Source of the DNA: Alviniconcha marisindica
Lineage: Eukaryota; Mollusca; Gastropoda; Provannidae
Direction of reading: 5' to 3'
DNA length: 64,000 nt
NCBI GenBank assembly: GCA_018857735.1
Contig: JABMCL010001519.1
Location: 242,001 to 306,000 of the forward strand
Shown here: positions 20,736 to 30,720 of the stretch, in pieces
How the letters are laid out: the number at the start of each line of letters is the position of its first letter
How positions within the stretch are numbered: the first letter of the stretch is position 1
Notes under the pieces: generated by a model
Told to the model about the DNA's origin: nothing
Databases searched by the model: none
Seen by the model: only the letters and a program-made list of their open reading frames with translations
Translations under genes and position numbers: made by a program

Positions 20736-23310
20736 AGTTTATTCGGTTTTTCGACTGCATAAGTATGCAACAATTTAAACGAACGGATAAAATAAGAGAG
20801 AGAAAGAGAGGGGCAGACAAAAAAATTCAGAGATTAGCACTGTTCAAAACGCGAGACCCTACAATACTGCTCACATTCGCAAATAAACGAACTACATTCA
20901 ATACAGACACTGAAAAGCCGGAAAAGCACTTAATAGAAGAACAAGCAAAACCCACACTGAGGTGTCTAGTGTAAGACAGATGACTTGTCAGTCGGCAGTT
21001 TAAATCCAAACTACCATGCTAATCCGACAGAAGCCAGTTTCAATGCCCAGTGAAGTACTCACAAGTATTTGTAAGTAGCTGTGTGGCTCACACGTCAGTC
21101 GGTCACTGCTCGTTGTCAAACGTATCTCCGATCAGGGAAAATCCAGACTATCATGGTTCCTATTGAACTGTCACTGGACGACAGTTATCGTCGCTTGCGG
21201 CCGATCGTGTGCTAACCCCACAGCCCACAATTCTGAGGCAGTGCAGTGCGATGATTTCAAACAACACGCAGAGCAGCTGGGAAGTTTGTAGAGTAAAAAA
21301 AAAAAAAAAAATAATTAAAAAATCCCCCAATCAACTACGTCAATAAGGCCTGTTTGTCATGTTCCACTATGACGACGAGACGAATCAGTCCGCACACATT
21401 GTTGATGTCAAACTCGTCAGTTAGTGAAAGCAGCATCCAACGTAAGTGCGGTCCCAAGCACGCACGCACGCACACACACACAGTGCCGAGCATACACCGA
21501 AAGCCGTCATTCATCATACATAGACCACTTGTTGAATGGCGGAGAGAGAGAAGGGGAGAGAAAATCCCGCGCACACACACACACACACACAGAGCAGCTG
21601 TGGGTGCAGAGTTTGTTGCCGTGAAGCAGAGACTGAGCCAGCGAACGCCAACGACCCAGCCTGCACGCATGGACTACGTACATGTAGAGCCTTATAATGT
21701 TGCCTACACTAACACACCGGCTGGTCGTGGTAGTGGTTACATGGGGGCGAGATTACCCCCCGCTCAACGACTTCATATCGATGATTTTTCACCAACTATT
21801 AATATATCGCCTTGACTTTGTGATCTTTGCGAACACGGGACACGGAAAGGTTGTCAGTTAAAAATGACTGAAGCCTGTCGGATATGTGAATGTGCATCTC
21901 GAATATATAGTTGCAGGGTAAAGAGTGGGATTGCTTAATTTGTGCTGTTCATATCAACTTCTCGGTCTTCTTCTCACGGGCAGCCAACTTCCTAGGTTAG
22001 AAGGTCATGCCACACTTGAAACAAGTGTAATGATGCCTACGATCGCCAAGAGCTAAGGTCGTTTGGGGGTAATGTGTAGTACTTAGCGCTTTTTGCGGTG
22101 TAGGGTGGGGCCTTCAGGAGCAGCTTATCTCATCTTTTTCCCCTTCTTAGCTTCACCCTGATTATCGGTGGGTTTAGTTCGGCTCAGTAAAAGTCACGTT
22201 TCGTATTGATCTGGAAAGAAGTAAACCACGTGTGTGCGCATCTTGCCGCCTCGGTGATGCACACTGATGTATTTCTGACCGCGCCGTCAGCCACGTCTCA
22301 CGCATTAACGTGTCAGTGTTAGTACTAATTTTTCCACACAGGCATTCACTAAGAAACTCGACGTTTGCGAAAAAGATTAAATAGCGTGGAATAGATGACC
22401 GCAACCGACTCGAGTCAAGGCGACGAAACTCGGTATGAGCTGCAATTCTTAGGATTCCATTGTTGTTGTGACTCAAAGATAAAGTGCTCGGTGTTTTACA
22501 ATACATGTGTACTTATGTTCATGTACTACTGCTGTGTGTTATTTGCCTGGTATCTTTTATGCAGTCGTAAGGCAAATGTCTATGTTATTCATAGACAGTG
22601 AAGATTCTGTATTCTGTATTGTTGTTGCTGCTTTGAGGTCAATACAGAAATTCCACACAAGCTGAGCTACACCCACAGGTACCGAAAATCATTAACCGTT
22701 TAGAAATGTTATGTAGGAAGCTTCTGCTCAAGCATTACTCTCGGAGATATTTTTTAATCAGTTTTTATTGGAGGAACAAAATCAGTAGAGGGACGATCCC
22801 TCCCGGCCACACCCCACCCCACTAAACGGCTGTTGTTTTGGCCTTTCCTGAAACAATACCTACAACGTGTTTCTGATCAGACAGCATGTTTCTACAACAT
22901 GTCAAATGTCATCGCATATGTGTCATTCGGGTATCCATGGCAACAAGAGGAACGGGAAAAGGATGCTGAGAGAACGAAAGACAACGTGAAATCTACAACA
23001 ACAAAACATTGCGTGTATTTCAAGCATACATCCGACTTCAAGCCTGAAAATCTGGCTGTGAACTGAGGCAGTATAGCCCGTCATTACACAGCTGACACGC
23101 GCAGCCTGAAGTGATCGCACTGCCGGTGAAATCGGGAAAAGAAAATCGGAGTGATGAACGAGGTTGGCCACATGTAGGTTACTGTATCATCTCTGTCTTG
23201 AGACCCGTCAGAGGAAGGAATGTTGGCATCACGCTGGGTTCCAAAAGCGAAACCCGTCAGGGTGGCACTCTCGGTCTGTAATGCCTGCTGGGGAGCGTTG
23301 GTGCCCACTC
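20736..23310. other. Intergenic, no gene supported
   Basis: Mostly unique sequence with an A-run (about 21296-21312) and short CA/GA repeats (about 21470-21482, 21540-21560, 21572-21592). Small ORFs show no family, signal or splice support. Confidence 0.45.
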
Positions 23311-23317
23311 ACAGATT

Positions 23318-23440
23318 AGTTTACTGATATTTATTTATTATTCTCCCACAGTTTACTGATATTTATTACTCTCCCAGACTTTACTAATAATTACTTATTA
23401 CTCTCCCAGACTTTACTTATATTTGTTACTCTCCCAGTCA
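23318..23440. repeat. Short tandem repeat of TTTACT-CTCCCAGA units
   Basis: Four or five units of about 30 bp, AGTTTACTGATATTTATTA and CTCTCCCAGA. Noncoding. Confidence 0.7.
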
Positions 23441-23524
23441 GCCGCGAGGCTCAGATGGTCGTATCAAAGCAGAACACATCATATCAAGGCAAAACAAATA
23501 ATGAAAGCACAAGAAAACAACTTT

Positions 23525-23595
23525 AAATACAAGTAAGTAACTTGGTGTTTTACGCTCAGTCAACAAGTAGGGTTTTATCAGGGCGAGACACATTT
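23525..23595 (-). mobile_element. Short retroposon tail, GACT-GCGTAAAACACCAAG type
   Basis: The minus strand reads CGCCCTGATAAAACCC, TTGACTGAGCGTAAAACACC, AAGTTACTTACTT. The TTAC tail is at its 3' end. Confidence 0.65.
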
Positions 23596-23814
23596 TGTCA
23601 TCACAGTCTTAAATGACAAACATCACTTTAAATGATATATGTTTGAAGGAGACCAGAAAAGAAAAAAATTAAAGGCACAATTCTTGGCTGAGAAGAGGCG
23701 AAACACCCAAGGTTATACATATGTTGACCTCCTTTGGGGTATAAAATACGGAGCCCGCTTGATAGCTATTTCATTTCTGTGGACGTTAAGCGAGATGAAA
23801 GAAGATAGCTGCTT

Positions 23815-23902
23815 CAGAGCTCAGGAGATGAGTGGAAGTCGAGGTGGCCGTCCCCCCAAATTAATTTAGTCCTTAGGGTCTCTGTGGACGTAAAGCAACG
23901 CT
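23815..23902 (+). mobile_element. Retroposon, GTGGACGTAAAGCAAC type
   Basis: GAGCTCAGGAGATGAG, then GTCGAGGTGGCCGTCC, then GGGTCTCTGTGGACGTAAAG and CAACGCTTGAAGAA. It is homologous to the first half of 43361-43530. Confidence 0.65.
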
Positions 23903-23934
23903 TGAAGAAGATAGCTATTTCTCGCGGTGGCAGA

Positions 23935-24260
23935 ACAACCGTAAATTACTCTCCCGTCGACGGAGGGGGCTTCAATTTGTTCTCTCTGCGGCACAGGGAT
24001 CCTAAATTTGTTCTCCTGTCGACGGAAGGGGGCCTTAATTTGTTCTCCCGTCCACAGAGGGGCCTTAACCTGTTCTCCCGTTCAGTTCAGTTTAATGTTG
24101 CTTTACGTCCACAGAGACCGAAGGGGACGGGGAGCCCAGGATGTCCATCTCTCCTTTCACATAGCCCCTGAGATCTGTGTTCTCCCGCCGATAGAGGGGG
24201 CCTTAAATTATTGTGCCGGCGACAGACGGGACCTTGTAATTTCTTCGTCCGCGGTACCCC
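23935..24260. repeat. ~32-bp minisatellite split by a retroposon
   Basis: Units GTTCTCCCGTCGACAGAGGG then GGCCTTAATTT occur before and after a 97-bp insertion (24081-24177). TGTTCTCCCG is present on both sides of the insert, which may be a target duplication or simply the repeat unit. Confidence 0.75.
24081..24177 (-). mobile_element. Retroposon inserted in a minisatellite
   Basis: The minus strand reads AGATCTCAGGGGCTATGTG, GACATCCTGGGCTCCCCGTC and GGTCTCTGTGGACGTAAAGC, ending in AACATTAAACTGAACTGAA. Same family as 38755-38880 and 59215-59381. Confidence 0.75.
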
Positions 24261-24488
24261 GACTCAGAGCCAAAGGCAGAAGCCAGCATGGAGCCATCGA
24301 GCTGCTCAGAAGGGAAACATTTCTTTCCGTCAAAATAAGCCTCTGCTGAAAGCTACACAAACTGGAACATTCGTTGTCTACAGACAGATTCAATTAAGTG
24401 AAAAATCAACACACAAGGGAGTTAATTACCGCTCGAAAGAGGTCACACAAACACAACAAAGACCCGAGTCGCCTACTGCAAGTTTCAC
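24261..24488. other. Spacer with no recognised feature
   Basis: Includes an isolated dispersed-repeat box at about 24235-24262 (AATTTCTTCGTCCGCGGTAC). Nothing else is supported. Confidence 0.4.
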
Positions 24489-24662
24489 CTGGCATGCGAG
24501 TAAATGCAAGGTACATAATAAGATCCACCAGAGGTACATCTTCAAGGTCAATGAAATCTGCGCGTGCCTTGGTTTGTTTCTGCAAAAGGTCGGTGTAAGT
24601 TACAGCGACTGACACCAACACTGCCACAAGTAAAATGATAGCCACAGCTGGCTCAGGAAGGA
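24489..24662 (-). CDS. Candidate exon with one membrane segment (unverified)
   Basis: The minus strand has a good pyrimidine-rich acceptor (TTTTCTCTTTCGTTTCTCAG) and a donor-like CCAG/GTGAAA bounding 174 bp, with phase 1 at both borders. The 57 codons read LPEPAVAIILLVAVLVSVAV and TYTDLLQKQTKARADF, with an acidic IDLEDVPLVDL before AFTRMPG. That suggests a membrane helix followed by a charged segment. No family is recognised. A stretch near 40590-40660 (minus) shares GCACTTACTTGCATGCCAG and ACTCGGGTCTCTGTTG with the end of this region, so the segment may be a repeat or a paralogous exon. Confidence 0.25.
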
Positions 24663-25725
24663 CTGAGAAACGAAAGAGAAAACAAGCACACCAGAACACT
24701 TGCCACGTTTTTGTTCATAGAGAACAATAAAACATTCAATTTACCATATTTTCCATAAAATAGTCTCATCGTAGCCCTCTTGGCCAAAGTGAAATACTTC
24801 CAGACTCGAAACGCGGGCCTTCAACAAACAGCAGAGAAAAAAGCTAGAGGGACAAGACGCTCTGACAAACCACGCTAAATGGCTGTCTCGCCAAATACAG
24901 CGTCATTCTGCTACACTGACGTCAATGTAGCCTGTGCAACTGGACCCACGGACACAGTGGGCCTGGAAGCAGCAACATTTCGTGACGGAGGCCAGACCGC
25001 GGTGAGCCCATGCGTTATGGATCTGTGAGACAGGATTATTAGTGATTTTGCTGTATTGTCCTAGAACAGCGAGGCGATTTTGTTTAACACGACATTTTGC
25101 CTGGAGACGATAAGATGCTAATAATGACAGTGTCAGTAGCCCCTGATCTCAGCCAGTCGGGTTACATTTTTGTGTTGTCATGCTTGTGGAAAACATTCCC
25201 AGTTGTCATAAAACACACACACACCCATCCACGCACACCTGCACACTCTCTCTCTCTCACTCTCTCCTCTCTCTCTCTCTCTCCCCCTCCTCCTCTCCTC
25301 CCCCCACCCGCACGTACATACACTGCAACCCCCCCTCACACACCCCCACACCACACACACGTACACACACCCACTCTCTCACACACACGCACGCACGCAC
25401 ACACACGCACGCACCGTCGGGCGAAACCACCCGGTGGAACAGGTAGCTTGAAAAGCTGAACAGCAAGAACTGATTAATGAGTGACCCAGACCGACAGTCA
25501 CCATACGACTGCGTAGGCTTAATTGATACGTAGACTGTCGGAAAAGAAACCTTTCCGTGCGGTATCAGCAGCAAGTCGGGGATAGTTTCCCCATTTACCA
25601 GCTGATCCACGTACCGAAAAGCATAGAAGTCCACTTGCCAGCCCCGAGATTGTCCGCGTGTACAAGTTGGACACTGATAACGGGGGTGGGAATCAAAGAC
25701 AACGTCGGGGTCATGTCAGGATAAG
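24663..25725. other. Intergenic with a pyrimidine/CA-rich block
   Basis: The 25213-25415 block is a compound CA, CT, CCT and CACG repeat; all long frames there are repeat-derived. No gene is supported. Confidence 0.6.
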
Positions 25726-26024
25726 TTGGCACAGGGTTCCAACGGCTTTGGCCTTTTCGGTAAAACACCTGCTGCGATAGTGCACCCCCCCCCCCCCCCC
25801 TCATGCAAGTCACTACTTCTGATAACGCTGGCAGGATCCTGTGGTATTAACGGTAAGCAAAGAGAGAGAGAGCTGGCACGGGGTTCCAACGGCTTTGGCC
25901 TTTTCGGTAAAACACCTGCTGCGATAGGGCACAACCCCCTCCCTCCCTCCCTCCTTCCTCACGCAACAGTCACTTCTTCTGACAACACTGGCATGGTCCT
26001 GTATTAACGGTAAGCAAAGACAGA
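25726..26024. repeat. ~150-bp tandem duplication
   Basis: Two copies share GGGTTCCAACGGCTTTGGCC, TTTTCGGTAAAACACCTGCT, GCGATAG.GCAC, CTTCTGA.AACRCTGGCA and GTATTAACGGTAAGCAAAGA. They start near 25726 and 25873 and differ mainly in the poly-C/CCCT tract (C18 at about 25784-25801 in the first copy). Confidence 0.85.
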
Positions 26025-26026
26025 GA

Positions 26027-26152
26027 GAGAGAGGGGTGGGGGGTGGGGGGGGGTTGGGGGGGTGGGTGGGGAGGGGTTTGGGGGGTGAGGGGTTGGGGTG
26101 GGGGGGGTGAGGGGGGAGGGGGTGGGGGGTGGGTGGGGGGGAGGGTAAGTCT
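26027..26152 (+). repeat. 126-bp G-rich tract, G-quadruplex prone
   Basis: Nearly all bases are G, in runs of 4-10 separated by single T, TT or A. Many overlapping four-run G-quadruplex registers exist on the plus strand. It lies just after a GA repeat that closes the 150-bp duplication. Confidence 0.9.
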
Positions 26153-27044
26153 GCTATAAACCGGGATCACGTTGTGCCTCGCTTACTGAATGGGTGGGTG
26201 CATTAACTGGCCACAGCGATACCCGACCGAGTGAACCTTTATCGTGCTAGGGGTGCTAGGTGTGTAAATCTACCCCGGTGTGGTCTCCCTACGATTCAGT
26301 CGGAGGTAGTTGTGCTTAACCCAGGCGTGTGATCCCCTTGTGGAAATTGGTCGAAATACTGGTTTGAAGGAATTAAACGGCATGTCAGCTGGTCGCAAAA
26401 CCATGTCAAATCCCTGAACCACTAGTGAGACCAGCTACATCAAAGGCGGTGTGACCCGGAACTTGTCGAGACTTTGGCGGTACACAGCAACCCATGCAGT
26501 TCGACCAACTCAAATCCAAAAAATAGGCCGCTGACACGCATTGCACGACTATTAATAAGTCGCTGAGAGTATGAGCTGTGTTTTTTAAAGTGTTCAAGTT
26601 AAGGCCTTGAAGTCAAGTCTAAAACACCTTTAGTTTTTTTAAGGCCTATTCAACAGTAACAGCCCTGTCGGAGCGAAACGCGAGTCATCAAACGAAAAAC
26701 CACCAGTAGAAGTCTCGTTCGTTGTAAATGAAGTTGAATGAACCGGGAATGCAAAACTTAGAATTCCTGGCAGTAGGTGAAGCATGTAAAGCTATATAGT
26801 CTGATAGTTTTGGGTTCTCCGGCAGCAAAGGGACTTTAATTTTGCACCTCGCACCAGCGCGAGGAATAATAAAACACACAATGAGAGGTTCGGCAGACTG
26901 ATGCTAATGTGTTTCAACAAACTGATCGACCGACCAACAGAAAGAAAGACAGGCCGACATGCAAACTGGAGCGTAAGAAGACATTTAACGCACACAGACA
27001 GACGGACACATCGATCGGCCAGTATGCTATTCAAAACGACAACC
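26153..27044. other. Intergenic
   Basis: Includes a GGCAGAAAT-related fragment at 26726-26800 (GAACCGGGAATGCAAAAC, TGGCAGTAGGTGAAGCATG). Short GACA repeats lie before the 27045 ORF. Confidence 0.45.
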
Positions 27045-27290
27045 ATGGCTACCGTCCAAGCTTGCAGGGCATTACAGAACATCGCGGGCTGCGGTCAACC
27101 GGACCAGTGGAAGAAGCTTACATCGATTGGTGAAAGTGGAATGGGAAGCACAGACTGGCTGGCATACGCCGATGTTCAACATCTACCTTTGAAGACTCCT
27201 GTGGATGTTCCAAAGGCAATGCTGAGGACACTTCAGAGAGATGGGATGGAGCGAATATGTGCTTTCCCAAGCGCACAAATACCACCTTGA
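27045..27290 (+). CDS. Candidate small protein, 81 aa, unknown
   Basis: ATG in a strong context (ACAACCATGG) opens 81 codons of non-repetitive, mixed-composition sequence: MATVQACRALQNIAGCGQPD at the start, STDWLAYADVQHLPLKTPVD in the middle and ICAFPSAQIPP before TGA. There is no signal peptide or membrane segment. AATAAA occurs at 27422-27427, about 130 bp after the stop. The frame stays open upstream to 26901, but that part is GACA/ACAG-repeat-like, so the internal ATG is preferred; it could also be a terminal exon. I recognise no family. Composition argues mildly for real coding or a recent gene fragment. Confidence 0.3.
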   Translation: MATVQACRALQNIAGCGQPDQWKKLTSIGESGMGSTDWLAYADVQHLPLKTPVDVPKAMLRTLQRDGMERICAFPSAQIPP

Positions 27291-28599
27291 ACCTAACTGA
27301 TCGGAGATGAACGGACTGATTACTGTGGGCGTTAAACGCAAAGGGTCACGTCAGGGCGAAAAAGGGTCACCGAATCACAAGCAGAAATTTATACACCACC
27401 AAGCCAAAACAGCGAGTCAATAATAAACATAATTTATCACTATCCACATTTTGCTTATTTACAACCGATTAAAATATTTTAGGCAGGTTCCTTAGGGCGT
27501 TAACATGAACGTCTGTACTAATAAAAGGACGTTAATTAAGAATGTACAAATAAAGAACGTCTGTACTAATAAGCGAAAGTTAATTAAGAATGTCTGCTAA
27601 AAAAAGAAGAACGTCTGTACTAATAAACGGTCGTTAATTATGAATGTTTGCACTAATAAACAAGTACGAAGTCAAAACACAAATGACGAAATCACAAGTA
27701 CAAGTCGGACTCCCATTATCACGATACAAAGAAAGTCAATTTTAAAGCCTGGCTATATCCCGAGGGCTCTCAACAGGGGAAGCTGCATCAGTCACTTTAA
27801 ACGACAAGCCACGTGATCTATTTTCTTCCGTGGACCCACACGGGAACCTGCGTTAGCCACATATTCCGCTTAAAATAGAAAAAGAAGAAAAAAGAAAACG
27901 AAAAAAGAAAGCGGGAGCGAATTTGGGTGAAAACAAATTAAAACAAATTGGACTGGGAAGTTAGAAATGAACAAGGTAGAAATCCCTGGTGACCCACACA
28001 TAGACAATATCGTATCTCTGTGTCAAAAGAGAGAAAGAGAGAAGAGAGAACTTAGACCTAAACAGAGAACTTAGATAGGCCCTGAGCAGCCGACAGAGGA
28101 GTCCCTAATTTCTGCGTCCGCACCACCCCACAGCGGGCTCGATCAGAAATAGCAGTTTTGTGAGGAGTCTGTACAACGATGTGGACTCACCAAAGTTCCA
28201 TTAACAATTTGTGAAATACCGCGGGACACTCGCGCTGTCACACGACCAGATTATGAAGATTACACGAACAACCTCATAAATCCTCTGTCAACGTATATCA
28301 TCTCTGTTCTTAAATCACACAGAATAATGGCTTCCTGAGCGTCCTAATCCCAGTGTATATTCTCATTTGCAAATACGGGCAGACAACGTTGAGATAACAC
28401 TGTGGTATGGTGGTGGATTGATACGATTTTAATGAGGAGTATGTGGAAACGATTTGCTGCTGACAAGTCTTAGTGTTATGGTTATTGATAACTCGGACAG
28501 TTCAGGAAACTAAGCCTTGGTTGTTTCGGGGTTCATTAAAGTTTGATTACATTGATGTTTTAAATCGAAATTGACTTATGTATTTGTGTGTGTGAGTGT

Positions 28600-28601
<2 letters not shown>
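27291..28601. other. Intergenic, AT-rich
   Basis: Contains a ~55-65-bp tandem repeat (27508-27665, three units with GAACGTCTGTACTAATAA and GTTAATTAAGAATGT) and dispersed-repeat boxes at 27955-28000 and 28103-28125 (TAATTTCTGCGTCCGC). No gene is supported. Confidence 0.55.
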
Positions 28602-28603
<2 letters not shown>

Positions 28604-28676
<73 letters not shown>

Positions 28677-28750
28677 GATTATTCCCTGGACTAATAATAA
28701 TGACTGCGTGCTGACAGGAGACATCAACGGCACCACAAAGCAGTATGGCT

Positions 28751-28801
<51 letters not shown>
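28604..28801. repeat. Paired microsatellites (GA)35 and (TG)25
   Basis: (GA)n runs 28604-28674 and (TG)n 28752-28801, with 77 bp of unique sequence between. Confidence 0.97.
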
Positions 28802-28803
<2 letters not shown>

Positions 28804-29931
28804 TGTACGTGTAAATTAAACAAAAAAAGTGCAAGCTATTCAAGGTTAAGCGTGCTGAGCGCCCGTCATTGTTACTGTTATTATTTTACATGTACCACAT
28901 TTAAGAAAACTGACCAACGCGAAATAAATGTATATATGTATGTAAGAACATGTATGTAAGAACATGTATGTAAGACACGAAAGTACGTTTCGGGAACCGC
29001 TGCTACCGTTTCATCACATATTTTAAAACTAACGCGTGTATGGATAGTAAACACAAACCGTAAAAACGTAAGTAAGCAAGTAATTTGTGTTTTACGCCCA
29101 GTCAACCAGTACGGTTATATCACTGCGAAACGTAACGTAATAGCACGTATAAGGTATAACAACAGTGAATACCTTACGCGTCTCAACTGTGGAAGCGCCA
29201 TAGGCACATTACAGTTACTTAACCTAACTAGCACGTACACTGTCACAGTGGAGCGGACACTGCTCAAAACCTTCAGGAATAATAAGCAACCACAATCCAC
29301 AGCGCAAACTCCAAGCACTGGTTTACGGCATCCTTCCTCCAGCGGTGCCGGAAAGCGATGTTCGGAGCGTGTACAACGTGCTGAGGTGTAAGTCATCCCG
29401 AGGCAACTCCTGCTTCGCATCGAGACTTCCTTTCGTAAAATGATCACAAAATAGGAAGTATTTTATGCGTCTCAACTCAGACTTCTTGCACTCGTTTACG
29501 ACACTCTTCCTCCACCTTGGACGAAGGTGCCGGAAAGCGATGCTCGGAGGGTGGTCTCACCTCTGCGCCGTAAGCGCTTTGGGGCCGGGGCAACAGGCTT
29601 TGAAGCTTGCTGCCATTGGGCTCACTAACGTTCTTTCTCTCTCTCCTCCCTCGCCCCCTATTCTTTTCTCTTTTTTTCTTCGGGGGGGGGGGGGGGGGGG
29701 GGGGGGGGACCAAATGAATGAGAATATTGGAATCGTAAAGTACAGGTCAACGGACTTTTACCTAAGAGTAACAAGTCAGTGTCTTAATTCATCAGCCCTG
29801 GTCGCCTAGAACGTTATAGGAGGTGAACCACACTTCGCAGGGTGGGGAGGTGTGTAATACCAGTGAAGACCGCTCCCCCTATGAGTAGGCCTATGGCGAC
29901 AACCCACGTTGCCATTAAAAAGACAACTTAC
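28802..29931. other. Intergenic with a retroposon tail, a diverged duplication and poly-G
   Basis: A retroposon tail on the minus strand lies at 29065-29135 (GGTTGACTGGGCGTAAAACA then CAAATTACTTGCTTACTT). Two diverged segments (about 29165-29400 and 29460-29560) share GCGTCTCAACT, TTTACG.CA and GGTGCCGGAAAGCGATG. A G27 run lies at 29682-29708. No gene is supported. Confidence 0.55.
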
Positions 29932-30138
29932 AATTTCCATGCCATGACGACTGTATTACCACAGCATACATACACACACCAACACGGAATGTTCCATGTT
30001 CCTGAAAGCCCGAGGATTGGTACAGAAGGACGGGCTACCAAAAACGCGCACAAAATGAATGCGGCGACAACAGTACTGACTGAAATGACAATGAGTAATA
30101 TGTCATGCTCTGTAGAGTAGCAACTGGCGAAGCGAAGA
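29932..30138 (-). CDS. Candidate exon 2 of an unknown membrane protein
   Basis: The acceptor (CAGCTTCCTAACAG, after a T/C-rich tract) and a strong donor (AAATT/GTAAGT) bound 207 bp. Entering one base in, in phase with the preceding candidate exon, it reads LRFASCYSTEHD and then ILLIVISVSTVVAAFILCAF, a clear hydrophobic helix, followed by LVARPSVPILGLSGTWNIPCW. Downstream of the donor the sequence WVVAIGLLIGGAVFTG is also hydrophobic but in another frame. No family is recognised. Phase agreement with 30314-30348 is supportive but has a one-in-three chance of arising randomly. Confidence 0.3.
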
Positions 30139-30313
30139 CTGTTAGGAAGCTGGACGGGGGGAAAAAATTCAATAAAACCTCATCAAAATAAACAACTTGG
30201 CAGCAGAATCGATATGCACATGCGAAGTCAAAGGCAGGCCAGCTCTTACTGTAACGAAACAGTGTCTCAGTTTAGCAAGCGCAACGAAAATGAGACAAAA
30301 CTCGAGTAAATAC

Positions 30314-30348
30314 CTTGACATGATGCAGCAGGAAGGACTTGTCGCCAT
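30314..30348 (-). CDS. Candidate first coding exon (MATSPSCCIMS), unknown gene
   Basis: The minus strand reads CCAAGATGGCGAC, a good initiation context and a close YY1 consensus. The ATG (30346-30348) opens MATSPSCCIMS and reaches a donor (TCAAG/GTATTT) at 30313 in phase 2. The next acceptor, 175 bp on, continues the frame into a membrane helix. Upstream sequence (30349-30720) is CpG-rich and promoter-like. Confidence 0.35.
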
Positions 30349-30720
30349 CTTGGAATGCGTCACAGAACGCAGCCTCTGTCTGAGACTGTCCCAGCTCGTG
30401 CAGGCACGGGCTGGCACCAAGCAACAGCACGGCGGCGCTGCACGTGCGGTAGGCGCCACACTATCGATCAGCGGCAACTAGGACTCGACCCCACCGAGCC
30501 GAGCGTGCAGGCAGGCAGGCAGGCTGGCAGGCAGAAGGGATGGCAGAATGCAGACAAGGGACACGGTGAGCTGGTCGATATCTTGTTGCTGGTGAAGCTG
30601 TGCTCCGAGGCCCCTCTTTACTGCTAGGGTCCTGCGGGGTGGCGGTTTGTCTCAACGCGCGTCTTCCCGGCGCTGTGGCTCAAGACGAGTGCATGGGCTC
30701 CAGCACGGGGCCCTAGCTCT
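30349..30720 (-). promoter_or_regulatory. CpG-rich putative promoter/5' UTR for the 30348 start
   Basis: A local rise in GC and CpG stands against AT-rich surroundings (GACGCGCGTTGAG, CGCACGTGCAGCGCCGCC, an E-box CACGTG at about 30440-30445). Within it a GCAG/GCCT repeat lies at about 30508-30535. It sits directly upstream (minus strand) of AAGATGGCG, a motif common around start sites of CpG-island genes. No TATA box is clear. Confidence 0.35.
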
